64,000 nucleotides of DNA from the NCBI GenBank assembly GCA_030428355.1, contig JAUIBL010000001.1, positions 124,001 to 188,000 of the forward strand, written 5' to 3'. The position numbers and the translations under genes are program-made. Within the stretch, counting starts at the first letter, position 1; every line of letters starts with the position of its first letter. The notes beneath the pieces were generated by a model. The model was not told where the DNA came from and did not search any database. It was given only the letters and a program-made list of their open reading frames with translations. Source of the stretch: Alphaproteobacteria bacterium (GTDB taxonomy: Bacteria; Pseudomonadota; Alphaproteobacteria; Rhodobacterales; Rhodobacteraceae). Below are positions 24,596 through 34,165 of this stretch, piece after piece.

Positions 24596-25522
24596 ATGGC
24601 GACAGCTTTGATCACACATGCGGAGTGTCTGGAGCATGTGACACCAGACGGGCATCCCGAACGCGTGGCGCGGTTGGAGCATGTGCTGCACGCCTTGCAG
24701 GGGCTGGACCTGCGGCGCGAGAGCGCGCCGTTGGTGGACCCCGCGCATCTGGCCTATGTGCACCCGCAATCGCATGTAGACGCCATTGTCGCGGCGCAGC
24801 CTGCTGAAGGGTTTCACCAATTGGACGCCGATACATGGATGTCACCGGGCAGCGTAAACGCGGCCTTTCGGGCGGCGGGGGCGGTCGTGCGGGCTGTGGA
24901 CATGGTGCTGGACGACGAGGTCGGCAACGCGTTCTGCGCCATCCGTCCGCCGGGGCACCATGCGGAAACGGCAACGCCCATGGGGTTCTGCCTGTTCGGC
25001 AACGCGGCCATCGGGGCCAAGCACGCGCTCGAGGCGCATGGGCTGTCCCGTGTCGCGGTGGTGGATTTCGACGTACACCACGGCAATGGCACGCAGGATC
25101 TGCTGTGGAACGAGGCGCGGGCGCTGACCATCACCAGCCAGCAGATGCCGCTTTGGCCGGGTACCGGTGATCCGTCGGAACGGGGCGCGCATGACAATGT
25201 GCTGAACATACCCTTGCCGCCGCGATCCGGCGGGGAAGAGATGCGGGCGACCTATGAGGCGCAGGTCTTCCCGCGTCTGAGGGACTTCAAGCCGGAGCTG
25301 ATCATCATCTCCGCAGGTTTTGATGCGCATCAGGACGATCCACTCGCGGAATTGCAGTGGTCGACAGGAGATTTCCGCTGGCTGACCAAACAGCTTTGCA
25401 CGCTGGCGGCTGATCTGTGCGACGGGCGGATCGTCTCGACTCTGGAAGGGGGCTATGATTTGTCTGCGCTCGCGGAGAGTGCGCGTGCGCATGTGGAAGA
25501 ACTGATGGAGGCCGCGTCATGA
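24596..25522 (+). CDS. Histone deacetylase / acetoin-utilization family deacetylase
   Basis: This 308-residue zinc hydrolase has the HDAC core: AIRPPGHHAETATPMGFC with the two active-site His, VVDFDVHHGNGTQDL with the zinc Asp and His, and IISAGFDAHQDDPL with the second zinc Asp, then LEGGYDLSALA with the catalytic Tyr. Bacterial members deacetylate acetylpolyamines or proteins; which one applies is not evident. It overlaps xseB by four bases (ATGA), so it belongs to the xseB-ispA-dxs transcription unit. The ribosome site CAGGGGG precedes the ATG. Confidence 0.92.
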   Translation: MATALITHAECLEHVTPDGHPERVARLEHVLHALQGLDLRRESAPLVDPAHLAYVHPQSHVDAIVAAQPAEGFHQLDADTWMSPGSVNAAFRAAGAVVRAVDMVLDDEVGNAFCAIRPPGHHAETATPMGFCLFGNAAIGAKHALEAHGLSRVAVVDFDVHHGNGTQDLLWNEARALTITSQQMPLWPGTGDPSERGAHDNVLNIPLPPRSGGEEMRATYEAQVFPRLRDFKPELIIISAGFDAHQDDPLAELQWSTGDFRWLTKQLCTLAADLCDGRIVSTLEGGYDLSALAESARAHVEELMEAAS

Positions 25523-25761
25523 GCGACACACCTGTGGACCAGATGAGCTTTGAGGCGGCGATGGCCGAGCTTGAAAAGGTGGTGGGCCAGTTGGAGCGCG
25601 GCGATGTGGCGTTGGAGGAATCCATCGCGCTTTACGAACGCGGGGCGGCTTTGAAAAAGCGCTGCGAGGCCAAGCTGAACGAAGCGCAGGAAAAGGTCGC
25701 GGCGATCACGCTGGACGCCGATGGCAAGCCGACGGGCACCACGCCCTTCGATCCCGAGTAA
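25519..25761 (+). CDS. xseB: Exodeoxyribonuclease VII small subunit
   Basis: This 80-residue protein has the XseB pattern: MSFEAAMAELEKVVGQLERG, followed by LEESIALYERGAAL and KCEAKLNEAQEKV-like helix (here KRCEAKLNEAQEKV). XseB helices coat the XseA catalytic subunit in the single-strand exonuclease. XseA is encoded elsewhere. The gene overlaps the deacetylase gene by four bases and precedes ispA by nine bases, an order common in proteobacteria. Confidence 0.95.
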   Translation: MSDTPVDQMSFEAAMAELEKVVGQLERGDVALEESIALYERGAALKKRCEAKLNEAQEKVAAITLDADGKPTGTTPFDPE

Positions 25762-25770
25762 GCTGGTCTG

Positions 25771-26640
25771 ATGTTTTCCGACGCGCTGCGCCGCGATGCT
25801 GCCCGGATCGGCGCGCATCTGGAGACGGTTCTGGCAGGCGAGCCTGACCTGCCTGTGATCGAAGGGATGCGCTATGCCGTGGCGGGCGGCAAACGGCTGC
25901 GCGGGTTTCTGGTGATGGAAAGCGCGCGTCTGCATGGCGTGGATGAGGCGAAGGCCATCTGGCCTGCCGCCGCGATTGAGGCGATCCACGCCTACAGCCT
26001 TGTGCATGATGACCTGCCCTGCATGGATGATGACGATCTGCGGCGGGGTCTGCCGACCGTACATCGCAAATGGGATGACGGGACGGCGGTTCTGGTGGGC
26101 GATGCGTTGCAGACCCTTGGGTTTGAGCTGGTGCTGGACCCGGCCTGTCACGGCGACGGTGCGGTGCGGGCCGATCTGGCGCTGAGCCTTGCTCGGGCGT
26201 CAGGGCATAAAGGCATGGTTCTGGGGCAGGCGTTGGACATTCAGGCGGAAACCGCAGAAACGCCGCTGACGCTGGACCAGATCACCGCGTTGCAGGCGGG
26301 TAAGACAGGGGCGCTGATCGTGTGGTCGGCGCAGGCAGGGGCGCGGTTGGCGCAGGCCGACCTCAAGCCTTTGACCGATTATGCCACTGCCCTTGGTCTC
26401 GCGTTCCAGATTGCCGACGATATTCTGGACGTCGAGGGCGACGAGACTACCGTTGGCAAGGCGGTGGGCAAGGATGCGGACCGGGGCAAGGCCACGTTTG
26501 TCTCTTTGCTGGGTCTCGACGGTGCAAAGCAGCGTGCGTCTCAACTGGTCGAAGCCGCCTGTGATGCCTTGTCGCCCTATGGTGCACAGGCGCAAACCTT
26601 GAATGAGGCGGCGCAGTTCGTTATTTCGCGCGACACCTGA
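25771..26640 (+). CDS. ispA: Polyprenyl synthetase, farnesyl/geranyl diphosphate synthase
   Basis: This 289-residue trans-prenyltransferase condenses isopentenyl diphosphate with allylic diphosphates. The first aspartate-rich motif is DDLPCMDDDDLRRG and the second is FQIADDILDVEGD, both binding Mg-diphosphate. GKDADRGKATFVSLLG follows as in IspA proteins. The residues before the first Asp-rich motif (HAYSLVH) suggest a C15 or short-chain product. It sits between xseB and dxs in an isoprenoid precursor operon. The function is certain at family level; exact chain length is inferred. Confidence 0.93.
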   Translation: MFSDALRRDAARIGAHLETVLAGEPDLPVIEGMRYAVAGGKRLRGFLVMESARLHGVDEAKAIWPAAAIEAIHAYSLVHDDLPCMDDDDLRRGLPTVHRKWDDGTAVLVGDALQTLGFELVLDPACHGDGAVRADLALSLARASGHKGMVLGQALDIQAETAETPLTLDQITALQAGKTGALIVWSAQAGARLAQADLKPLTDYATALGLAFQIADDILDVEGDETTVGKAVGKDADRGKATFVSLLGLDGAKQRASQLVEAACDALSPYGAQAQTLNEAAQFVISRDT

Positions 26641-26661
26641 TGCGACCCGGAGGCGCGGCAT

Positions 26662-28587
26662 ATGTCCTTTTCAACAGAGACCCCGCTTCTTGATACGGTC
26701 GCTTCCCCGGCCGACCTGAAACGGTTTTCCGATGCGCAGCTTGAGCAGGTGGCGGATGAGTTGCGGCGCGAGACCATCTCGGCGGTGTCGAAGACGGGTG
26801 GGCATCTGGGGGCGGGGCTTGGCGTGGTCGAGTTGACCGTTGCCCTGCACGCGATTTTCGATGCGCCGCGCGACAAGATCATCTGGGACGTGTCGCACCA
26901 GTGTTACCCGCACAAGATCCTGACCGGGCGGCGCGATCGGATGGGCACGCTGCGGCAAGAGAACGGGCTTTCGGGTTTTACCAAACGGTCAGAATCTCCG
27001 TATGACCCGTTTGGCGCGGCGCACAGTTCGACCTCGATCTCTGCTGCTTTGGGCTTTGCCGTTGCGCGCGATCTGGGCGGGAATTGCGACACCGGTCACG
27101 GCGACGCGATTGCTGTGATCGGCGACGGCGCGATGAGCGCGGGCATGGCCTATGAGGCGATGAACAACGCGGGCCATCTGAAAAAGCGGCTGATCGTCAT
27201 TCTGAACGACAACGAGATGAGCATCGCGCCGCCCGTGGGCGCGCTGTCCTCTTACCTGACGCAGCTCTATGCCGGTGCCCCGTTTCAGGACCTCAAGGAA
27301 GCCGCGAAGGGTGCCGTCAGCTTCCTGCCCGAGCCGTTCCGGGAAGGCGCGAAGCGGGCGAAGGACATGCTTAAGGGTATGGCCGTTGGCGGGACGCTTT
27401 TTGAGGCGTTGGGGTTTTCCTATGTCGGGCCGATTGACGGGCATGATCTGGACCAGTTGCTGCCGCTTCTTCGGACGGTGAAAGCGCGGGCGCATGGGCC
27501 GATCCTGATCCATGTGCTTACCAAGAAGGGCAAGGGCTATGGCCCGGCCGAGGACTCGGCGGATCGTGGGCACGCGCGGGGCAAGTTCGATGTGCTGACC
27601 GGCGAGCAGAAGAAAGCGCCGTCCAACGCGCCAAGCTACACCAAGGTGTTTGCCGATGCGCTGTTGCAGGAAGCGGCGGATGATCCGATGGTCTGCGCGG
27701 TGACGGCGGCGATGCCGGATGGCACAGGGTTGGACCTGTTTGCAGAACGCTACCCGTCGCGGACCTTTGATGTGGGCATCGCGGAACAGCATGGCGTGAC
27801 CTTCTGCGCCGGGCTGGCAGCGGGCGGAATGAAGCCGTTTTGCGCGATGTATTCGACCTTCCTTCAGCGCGGCTATGACCAGGTGGTGCATGACGTGGCC
27901 ATTCAGCGCCTTCCGGTGCGCTTTGCCATCGACCGCGCGGGGTTGGTCGGAGCCGATGGGGCGACCCATGCGGGAAGCTATGACATTGCCTATCTGGCGA
28001 ACCTGCCGGGCTTTGTCGTCATGGCGGCGGCGGATGAGGCGGAGCTCAAGCACATGGTGGCGACGGCGGTGGCGCATAACGATGGCCCCATCGCGTTCCG
28101 CTATCCGCGCGGCGAAGGGCGCGGGGTGGAGATGCCCGAGCGGGGCGAAATTTTACCAATTGGTAAAGGAAGGATGATCCGCGAGGGCAAGCGCGTGGCG
28201 ATCCTGTCCTTCGGTACCCGACTGGGTGAGGTGCTGACCGCCTGCGAGGCCTTGGAGGCCAAGGGGATCACCCCGACCGTGGCCGATGCCCGCTTTGCCA
28301 AGCCACTGGACCGTGACCTCATCTTGAAACTGGCGGCAGAGCATGAGGCGCTGATCACCATCGAGGAAGGCGCGGTCGGCGGCTTTGGCAGCCATGTCGC
28401 GCAGTTGCTGGCCGAGGAAGAGGTGTTCGACCATGGGCTGAAGTTCCGGTCGATGGTGCTTCCGGACATCTTCATTGATCAGGCCAGCCCGGAAGCGATG
28501 TATGCTGTCGCGGGTCTTAATGCCGAGCAGATCGAGAACAAGGTTCTGGATGTTCTGGGTGTCGCGTCGCTGGGCAAACGGGCCTAG
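26662..28587 (+). CDS. dxs: 1-Deoxy-D-xylulose-5-phosphate synthase
   Basis: This 641-residue TPP enzyme joins pyruvate and glyceraldehyde 3-phosphate in the first step of the MEP pathway. Visible motifs are [17 protein letters not shown], the [17 protein letters not shown] region, TPP/Mg binding in [18 protein letters not shown], and the transketolase-type central domain with [18 protein letters not shown]. The length equals the family norm. The GGAGG site and ATG at 26662 agree with the family N-terminus. It ends by overlapping the convergent exoD-like gene by four bases. Confidence 0.97.
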   Translation: MSFSTETPLLDTVASPADLKRFSDAQLEQVADELRRETISAVSKTGGHLGAGLGVVELTVALHAIFDAPRDKIIWDVSHQCYPHKILTGRRDRMGTLRQENGLSGFTKRSESPYDPFGAAHSSTSISAALGFAVARDLGGNCDTGHGDAIAVIGDGAMSAGMAYEAMNNAGHLKKRLIVILNDNEMSIAPPVGALSSYLTQLYAGAPFQDLKEAAKGAVSFLPEPFREGAKRAKDMLKGMAVGGTLFEALGFSYVGPIDGHDLDQLLPLLRTVKARAHGPILIHVLTKKGKGYGPAEDSADRGHARGKFDVLTGEQKKAPSNAPSYTKVFADALLQEAADDPMVCAVTAAMPDGTGLDLFAERYPSRTFDVGIAEQHGVTFCAGLAAGGMKPFCAMYSTFLQRGYDQVVHDVAIQRLPVRFAIDRAGLVGADGATHAGSYDIAYLANLPGFVVMAAADEAELKHMVATAVAHNDGPIAFRYPRGEGRGVEMPERGEILPIGKGRMIREGKRVAILSFGTRLGEVLTACEALEAKGITPTVADARFAKPLDRDLILKLAAEHEALITIEEGAVGGFGSHVAQLLAEEEVFDHGLKFRSMVLPDIFIDQASPEAMYAVAGLNAEQIENKVLDVLGVASLGKRA

Positions 28588-29216
28588 AAGATCCCGGTGA
28601 TCAGCGCGGCCACCACCGCAAGAGACAGGCCAAGCACCGTGTATCCCGCGATCAGCACATAGCCGTCGCGCACCATCAGCGCGAAAGCGATCAGGGCAAC
28701 GCCGCCTGCACTGACCGAGGTGAACATCGGCAAAAGCTCAAGAAACGGCCAGGTCGCGGCAACGACCATCACGGCCATCAGCGCGATTCTGTCCATTGGT
28801 GGTGCCGAGAGAAAGCGCAGGCGATGGCGGCTTTTGCTGTCGAGCCATCCGGCGGGTTTGCGCAGATACGCGACCGCCCGTTTCAACTGCGGAGCCGTCA
28901 ACCGGCGCGAGGCCAGGAACCGGGGAAGCCAAAGCTGGTTGCGCCCGAAGAATGCCTGGATCGAGATCGTCAGAATGACCAGCCCGCCAATGGTGGGCAT
29001 CAACGGAATGATCGACAGCGGCGACACGAGGATCAGGGCAGGCACCAACAGGGCCGCGCCGAAAGACCTGGCTCCGACGCGGTCAAGCATGTCCTGAATC
29101 GTCAGGCCATCCCGGGCATCATGATGACGGGTTTCCGCCCCGGTGAACGCATTGTCCGGATCGAGTGTGTTGAGCACATCCGTCAGCGACCGTGGAACGG
29201 TCTGGTGCAGTGTCAC
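28584..29216 (-). CDS. ExoD-like exopolysaccharide synthesis membrane protein
   Basis: This 210-residue protein has the ExoD family pattern: [39 protein letters not shown] and a middle segment [17 protein letters not shown], followed by three or four C-terminal membrane helices. ExoD is needed for exopolysaccharide production and alkaline tolerance in Rhizobium, but its biochemical role is not known. The GTG start overlaps the stop of the upstream NAD-binding gene by four bases (GTGA). It converges with dxs. Confidence 0.87.
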   Translation of the reverse strand: MTLHQTVPRSLTDVLNTLDPDNAFTGAETRHHDARDGLTIQDMLDRVGARSFGAALLVPALILVSPLSIIPLMPTIGGLVILTISIQAFFGRNQLWLPRFLASRRLTAPQLKRAVAYLRKPAGWLDSKSRHRLRFLSAPPMDRIALMAVMVVAATWPFLELLPMFTSVSAGGVALIAFALMVRDGYVLIAGYTVLGLSLAVVAALITGIF

Positions 29217-30076
29217 TGTCGGCCCTGCTCTGCTGCGAGGATGGCCGCAAGTCCCGACCGGTAGTCGGGGTACTTCAGTGCGACACCCAGATCCTGCTTG
29301 ATCCGGTCATTCCTGACGCGTTTGCTTTCGGCATAGAAACTGCGGGCCATGGGCGACAGTTCTGCGTCGTCGAAGGACAGTTCGGGGGGCGCATCGACGC
29401 CCAGCAGTGTCGCTGCATGTAGGATGACGTCCTGCGGTGGGGCTGGGTCGTCATCACACAGATTGTAGGCCGTTCCCGGCTTGGGATGCAGCATCGACGC
29501 CTCGAGCACCTGAGCGATGTCCTCGACATGGATGCGGCTGAACACCTGACCCGGCTTGATGATGCGGCGGGCGGTGCCATCGCGCACCTTGGCGAAGGGC
29601 CCCCGTCCCGGGCCGTAGATGCCCGCGAGGCGGAAGATGTGCAAAGGCAGATCGGGGATGGACGACCACGCCGCCTCGGCCCGGACGCGGCGGCGACCGC
29701 GTTCGGTGGCCGGGGTCAATGGGGCGGTTTCATCCACCCAATCGCCCTGCGCGTCGCCGTAAACGCCAGTCGTGGACAGATAGCCGACCCAGTCAATCCG
29801 CGTGGCTTGCGCCGTGATGTCCGTCTTCAACAAGGCAAGCGTCGGATCTCCGTCCTCGGTCGGGCCGGCGGACACCAGAACGTGACTGGCGTTTTCCAGC
29901 CACGGCAGAATGGCCTCTCTGTCCCACAAGAGAGGTGTGATCCCTTGGGCATGAAAATCGCCGAACTTGTCCGGATCGCGGGTGGTGCCTGCGATTTTCC
30001 AGCCCTTGGGCAACAGACGCCGCGCAAGGAATGCCGCGCTGTACCCGTGGCCGAGAGAGAGCAGAGTGTTGTCCAT
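29213..30076 (-). CDS. NAD(P)-binding SDR/epimerase-like protein (YeeZ type)
   Basis: This 287-residue Rossmann-fold protein starts MDNTLLSLGHGYSAAFLARR, where GHGYSA replaces the usual GxGxxG loop, as in YeeZ-type proteins. Later motifs are VGYLSTTGVYGDAQGDWVDE with the Ser-Thr-Tyr active-site area, LHIFRLAGIYGPGRGPF, and SRIHVEDIAQVL. No clear YxxxK is visible at the usual spacing, so catalytic activity is doubtful and a redox-sensing or binding role is possible. A GTG one codon upstream was rejected in favour of ATG at 30076. Its stop overlaps the exoD-like start. Confidence 0.82.
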   Translation of the reverse strand: MDNTLLSLGHGYSAAFLARRLLPKGWKIAGTTRDPDKFGDFHAQGITPLLWDREAILPWLENASHVLVSAGPTEDGDPTLALLKTDITAQATRIDWVGYLSTTGVYGDAQGDWVDETAPLTPATERGRRRVRAEAAWSSIPDLPLHIFRLAGIYGPGRGPFAKVRDGTARRIIKPGQVFSRIHVEDIAQVLEASMLHPKPGTAYNLCDDDPAPPQDVILHAATLLGVDAPPELSFDDAELSPMARSFYAESKRVRNDRIKQDLGVALKYPDYRSGLAAILAAEQGRQ

Positions 30077-30145
30077 CACACCAAAGTGGTACCGTTGAAT
30101 TCAAAACCAAGTGGGTCAGTCACAGTCCCACAAAGATGTTAACGC

Positions 30146-30901
30146 TCAAGAGGCGTAATCGGATCCCTCGGCGTCCAATATTTTTTTCAGTTCAGACAGA
30201 TGGCGGGCATCCTGTTCGGGATAGCCTTCGAGTTCGCGCGCGGTTTTCTCGGCGATTTCGTCGGACAGCACCTTGAGCGGCCGCCCCGTCTGCAAGGCGC
30301 GGATATAGGTCTCGGCGGCGCGTTCGAAATAGTAGAGGCGGTTGAACGTGTCCGCGACGCTGTCGCCGATCACCATCACGCCGTGGTTGCCCATGATCAT
30401 CACCTTCTGTTTCGGATCGGTGAAAAGCTGCGCACAGCGTTCGCCTTCTTCCTCGAAAGCCAGCCCGCCGTAATGACTGTCGATCACGTAGCGGTTGAAG
30501 AAGGTGGCGCAGTTCTGATCGATGGGCGGCAGGCGCGGGTCTTCGAGGCAGGCCAGCACTGTGGCGTGGATCGAATGGACATGCATCGCACACCGGGCAT
30601 GCGGACAATGGCGATGCAAGCCGCCATGCAGGCCCCAGGCGGTCGGATCGGGCGCATTCGGCCCTTTGAGCGTGTCGGGATCGTTGGCGTCGACGACCAG
30701 CAGGTCGCTTGCCTTGATGCGGGAAAAGTGCATCTGGTTCGGGTTCATCAGGAACCGGGTGCCGTCATCATTGATCGAAAGGCTGAAATGGTTGGCAACG
30801 CCCTCGTGCATGTTGAGCCGCGCCGTCCACCGGAAAGCGGCTGCAAGATCAACGCGTTCCTGCCAATGCTCGATATTGGGGGCGAGTTGCGTGACAGACA
30901 T
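30146..30901 (-). CDS. Class II aldolase/adducin family protein
   Basis: This 251-residue protein has the zinc-dependent aldolase fold of L-fuculose-phosphate aldolase: FRWTARLNMHEGVANHFSLS at the N-terminus, the metal pair in AMHVHSIHATVLA, and the third His in MGNHGVMVIGDSVADTF. The family includes sugar-phosphate aldolases and decarboxylases, and the sequence here resembles the unassigned 'class II aldolase/adducin' group of about 250 residues. No sugar kinase or transporter lies next to it, so the substrate is unknown. It is followed on the coding strand by the NAD-binding gene after 69 bases. Confidence 0.9.
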   Translation of the reverse strand: MSVTQLAPNIEHWQERVDLAAAFRWTARLNMHEGVANHFSLSINDDGTRFLMNPNQMHFSRIKASDLLVVDANDPDTLKGPNAPDPTAWGLHGGLHRHCPHARCAMHVHSIHATVLACLEDPRLPPIDQNCATFFNRYVIDSHYGGLAFEEEGERCAQLFTDPKQKVMIMGNHGVMVIGDSVADTFNRLYYFERAAETYIRALQTGRPLKVLSDEIAEKTARELEGYPEQDARHLSELKKILDAEGSDYAS

Positions 30902-30978
30902 GTGGGCCTCCTGTTGTTGGTCTCAGAGCAAGCCTTTCCTGATGCAAAGTCAAGCGGCGAGATGGGACATGGGCCGCG

Positions 30979-31398
30979 TCAGAGCGGGCGGGACGGCACC
31001 CAGGCATAACCGTCTGCGCAGAGCAGATAGCATTCGCGCAAACCGTGCGGTTTGTCGGCGGGCGGGTGCAGTATGGTGAAGCCGTTTTCTTCGGCGATGC
31101 CCGCCGCCTGATCGGGGTCCGTGTCGTATAGCCTGATTTCCACCCCTGCGCCTCTGGGCGGGAGTTCCGGCAAAAGGCCAATCAGGGGATTGCTGGCATA
31201 GGTTCGGTCGGCATGGATTTGGAAGACCTGATCGCCATAGGTCAGGATGGCAAAGTCGTCAGACACCCGGAACGCCGTCATGCCGAACACCTCGCTTAGC
31301 TGTCCAACCATACGGCGCACATCCCGTGTCAGCAGATTAAGGCCGATCCCCCTGAGGCTTGCCCCGAACTCCGCAGCCGACACCGTGTCGTAGTCCAT
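30979..31398 (-). CDS. VOC (glyoxalase/bleomycin resistance) fold protein
   Basis: This 139-residue protein starts MDYDTVSAAEFGASLRGIG and contains the paired beta-alpha-beta modules of the VOC superfamily: GIGLNLLTRDVRRMVGQLSE in the first and VEIRLYDTDPDQAAGIAEEN in the second, ending AWVPSRPL. Possible metal residues are H in FQIHADR and E in RGAGVEIRLYD. Substrate cannot be predicted. The start at 31398 was chosen over a frame running 45 codons upstream into unrelated sequence. It is divergent from the AMP nucleosidase gene with a 100-base shared promoter region. Confidence 0.82.
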   Translation of the reverse strand: MDYDTVSAAEFGASLRGIGLNLLTRDVRRMVGQLSEVFGMTAFRVSDDFAILTYGDQVFQIHADRTYASNPLIGLLPELPPRGAGVEIRLYDTDPDQAAGIAEENGFTILHPPADKPHGLRECYLLCADGYAWVPSRPL

Positions 31399-31498
31399 CC
31401 GTGATTTCCAGTTTGCGGTGATTGCGGGCAGCTTGATCCCGTGCCATTGACCTGTCAACCTGCGCCCAAGGCAGGAAACGACCCAACAGAGGCTGTGT

Positions 31499-32983
31499 AT
31501 GCAGGACCGTTCGATCAACCTTGACGTCGTCACTCCGGACAGTCCGGCACCGGAGCGGTTCGAGGAGGCCGGGGCTGCCGTTGATCGGTTGTGCGCGCTT
31601 TATGACATGGCGACACGTTTCCTGTGCGACAGCTTCCAGAAAGCGATGGAGCAGGGTCATCCGGGTGTGCGGTATCGCGCGTTCTACCCCGAGGTGCGGA
31701 TCACCACGACCAGCTTTGCCAAGGTGGACAGCCGGTTGAGTTTCGGCCACGTGGCGCATCCGGGCACCCATGCCGCGACGATCACCCGGCCTGACCTGTT
31801 CCGGCATTACCTCGAGCAGCAGATTTCGCTCTTGCTGGAAAACCACGGTGTGCCGGTTGAGATCGGGGTGTCGGATACGCCGATGCCGGTGCATTTCGCG
31901 GTGGCCAATGATGCGACGATCACCGTCCCGCAGGAAGGTGCCGCCGATTTCATCCTGCGCGATGTCTTCGATGTACCAGATCTGGCGACGACCAATGACG
32001 ACATCGTCAACGGCGTGGCCAAGCCTGCGCCCGACGGGACAGAACCGCTGGCACCCTTCACCGCGCAGCGTGTGGATTATTCGCTGGCGCGGCTGTCGCA
32101 TTATACGGCAACCGACCCGCATCATTTCCAGAACCACGTTCTGTTCACCAACTACCAGTTCTACGTGGCCGAGTTCGAAGCCTATGCGCGGGCGCAACTT
32201 GCCGACCCAAGCAGCGGCTATACAAGTTTCGTCAGCACCGGGAATGCCGAGATTTTCGAGGCGGATGCGCCGCTGCCTGCGGTCGACAAGATGCCCCAGA
32301 TGCCGACCTACCACCTCAAGCGCAAAGGTGGTGCGGGGATCACACTGGTGAATATCGGGGTAGGCCCGTCGAACGCCAAGACAGCAACGGATCATATCGC
32401 GGTGCTGCGGCCGCATGCGTGGCTGATGGTCGGGCATTGCGCGGGTCTGCGCAATTCGCAAAGCCTGGGTGATTTCGTGCTGGCCCATGCCTATCTGCGC
32501 GAGGATCGGGTTCTGGATGACGACCTGCCGGTCTGGGTGCCGATCCCGGCGCTGGCCGAGATCCAGATCGCGCTGGAACGGGCCGTGGCGACGGAAACGC
32601 AGCTTGAGGGGTACGACCTCAAGCGGATCATGCGGACGGGGACCGTGGCGAGCGTGGATAACCGCAACTGGGAACTGCGTGACCAGCGTGGCCCCGTGCA
32701 GCGCCTCAGCCAGAGCCGGGCGATTGCGCTCGATATGGAAAGTGCCACCATTGCCGCCAACGGATTCCGGTTCCGGGTGCCCTATGGCACGCTTCTCTGT
32801 GTCAGCGACAAGCCTTTGCATGGCGAATTGAAGCTGCCCGGCATGGCATCGGATTTCTATAAAACGCAGGTGGCGCGGCACCTGATGATCGGGATTCACG
32901 CGATGGAACACCTGCGCGAGATGCCGCTGGAACGCATCCACAGCCGGAAGCTTCGCAGCTTTGAGGAAACCGCGTTTTTGTAA
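31499..32983 (+). CDS. amn: AMP nucleosidase
   Basis: This 494-residue enzyme hydrolyses AMP to adenine and ribose 5-phosphate. The N-terminal domain (about 1-190) has the Amn-specific region FYPEVRITTTSF and VGFGHVAHPG-like SFGHVAHPGTHAAT. The C-terminal nucleoside phosphorylase-type domain has ITLVNIGVGPSNAKT, MVGHCAGLRNSQSLGDFVLA, and DMESATIAANGFRFRVPYGT with the purine-binding residues. The length agrees with E. coli Amn (about 480). A long open frame on the opposite strand is its shadow. In this lineage the enzyme helps control AMP pools. Confidence 0.94.
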   Translation: MQDRSINLDVVTPDSPAPERFEEAGAAVDRLCALYDMATRFLCDSFQKAMEQGHPGVRYRAFYPEVRITTTSFAKVDSRLSFGHVAHPGTHAATITRPDLFRHYLEQQISLLLENHGVPVEIGVSDTPMPVHFAVANDATITVPQEGAADFILRDVFDVPDLATTNDDIVNGVAKPAPDGTEPLAPFTAQRVDYSLARLSHYTATDPHHFQNHVLFTNYQFYVAEFEAYARAQLADPSSGYTSFVSTGNAEIFEADAPLPAVDKMPQMPTYHLKRKGGAGITLVNIGVGPSNAKTATDHIAVLRPHAWLMVGHCAGLRNSQSLGDFVLAHAYLREDRVLDDDLPVWVPIPALAEIQIALERAVATETQLEGYDLKRIMRTGTVASVDNRNWELRDQRGPVQRLSQSRAIALDMESATIAANGFRFRVPYGTLLCVSDKPLHGELKLPGMASDFYKTQVARHLMIGIHAMEHLREMPLERIHSRKLRSFEETAFL

Positions 32984-33168
32984 GCGATTCTGTCTTTGCG
33001 ACACCGAATGGCGGATTCGCCGGGTTTGGGGTGTGACAAAGCGGTGGAAATCGGCTGAAAAAGGCGAAAAACGCGAGGGAAACGCCTACCAACCGTTGTG
33101 TTTCTCCTCAATATACGGTTAGTTTTTGCACACGAGGCCCAAGATCGGGCAGTTAAGGAGACCACGAA

Positions 33169-33456
33169 ATGGCGAAACCAATGACCAAGACCCAGCTTGT
33201 GGCCGCTCTGGCCGAAGAAATGGGCAGCGACAAGAAAACCGCAGGTGCGGCACTCGACGCGGTGACGAGCATCATCACCAAGGAAGTTGCAGGCGGCGGT
33301 GCTGTCACCATTCCGGGTGTTGGCAAAATCTATTGCCGCGAGCGTCCCGAGCGCATGGTGCGCAACCCGGCCACCGGCGAGCAGTTCAAGAAAGAAGCCG
33401 ACAAGGTGGTCAAGATGACCATCGCGAAGGCTCTCAAGGACAGCGTAAACGGCTGA
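33169..33456 (+). CDS. HU family DNA-binding protein
   Basis: This 95-residue histone-like protein has the HU pattern: MTKTQLVAALAEEMGSDKKT, then AVTIPGVGKIYCRERPERMVRNPATGE where the beta-arm with the tip RNPATGE enters the minor groove, and a C-terminal helix. It bends DNA nonspecifically and compacts the nucleoid. The TAAGGAG ribosome site is strong and a good terminator follows, indicating a monocistronic, abundant message. The 185-base upstream gap holds its promoter; an AATATACGG element at about 33111-33118 is a candidate -10 region. Confidence 0.95.
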   Translation: MAKPMTKTQLVAALAEEMGSDKKTAGAALDAVTSIITKEVAGGGAVTIPGVGKIYCRERPERMVRNPATGEQFKKEADKVVKMTIAKALKDSVNG

Positions 33457-33477
33457 TCCGACCATTGGACTTACCTC

Positions 33478-33504
33478 AAAGGCCGCTCTTTCGAGCGGCC
33501 TTTT
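33478..33504 (+). terminator. Intrinsic terminator after the HU gene
   Basis: The 11-base stem AAAGGCCGCTC with GAGCGGCCTTT closes a TTTC loop and ends in TTTT. It separates the HU gene from the convergent mnh operon and may serve both. Confidence 0.9.
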
Positions 33505-33516
33505 GCGTGTCCGGGG

Positions 33517-33873
33517 TCAGGATTTCGGCGTGCTGTGATCCTCGTGCAGTGCGGTGTCGAGTTTGCCTTCCTCAATGCCTTCGTTTTTCCAAAGCGGCAC
33601 ACCTGTCGACACAACTGAGCGGCCCATCATGTGGGCGCCAATCGGGGCGGTGAGCAGGATGAACAGCACGATGGCGATCACCCGGATGATGATGTCCGAG
33701 GTGCCGAAGATCACAGCGCAAGACAGCAGGATCAAGCCACAGGCCAGCGTGCCAATCTTTGTCGAGGCATGCATGCGCAGCAGCACGTCAGGCAACCGGA
33801 CGATGCCAAGGCCACCGATCACGGCAAAAAAGCCGCCGAGGATGATCAGGGAACCGGTGATGAGCTCAATCAT
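33517..33873 (-). CDS. mnhG: Na+/H+ antiporter subunit G
   Basis: This 118-residue membrane protein has the MnhG/MrpG pattern: three helices with GSLIILGGFFAVIGGLGIVR, RLPDVLLRMHASTKIGTL and a C-terminal segment TAPIGAHMMGRS, followed by a hydrophilic tail. It is the last gene of the operon and starts eight bases inside mnhF. The ATG at 33873 was preferred to a long upstream frame that only repeats mnhF sequence in another frame. Its stop lies near the HU terminator. Confidence 0.92.
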   Translation of the reverse strand: MIELITGSLIILGGFFAVIGGLGIVRLPDVLLRMHASTKIGTLACGLILLSCAVIFGTSDIIIRVIAIVLFILLTAPIGAHMMGRSVVSTGVPLWKNEGIEEGKLDTALHEDHSTPKS

Positions 33874-34165
33874 GATTTGACCTTTCTCTGCTGCGTTCGG
33901 TGTTGCGTTCGGCAAAGCGGGCAAGGGCGACTGTCGCAAGGAAGCCGACCAGTGCCAAAACCAGCGCCACATCAAGGAAGGCCGGCGTGCCATAGCGGAT
34001 GGCGGCAAGGCCGCAGAAGGCGACGATGGCCACGGTCATGAAATCGAGCGCCACGACGCGGTCTTGCAGGCTTGGACCTTTGATCAGGCGGACGAAGGCC
34101 AGCACGACGGAAAACACGACGCACATAAAGCCGATCTCAAGGCTGATTTCGAGAAATCCATCCAT
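33866..34165 (-). CDS. mnhF: Na+/H+ antiporter subunit F
   Basis: This 99-residue protein has three membrane helices and the MnhF motif FVRLIKGPSLQDRVVALDFM, with the conserved Gly-Pro-Ser and Asp-Arg-Val. ATG at 34165 shares one base with the mnhE stop; a GTG one codon upstream would overlap by four bases. It ends after an Arg-rich tail (RFAERNTERSRERSNHD) and overlaps mnhG by eight bases. Confidence 0.93.
   Translation of the reverse strand: MDGFLEISLEIGFMCVVFSVVLAFVRLIKGPSLQDRVVALDFMTVAIVAFCGLAAIRYGTPAFLDVALVLALVGFLATVALARFAERNTERSRERSNHD

Noticed and set aside
29213-30076. Possible frameshift in the NAD-binding protein because a YxxxK motif is missing
   Set aside because: The frame is intact and the GHGYSA loop with STTGVYG is usual in YeeZ-type relatives, so this is a family trait and not damage.
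31337-33004. 555-codon open frame opposite AMP nucleosidase
   Set aside because: It lies antisense to amn, which has full family motifs. It has the same shadow composition and also runs into the VOC gene.
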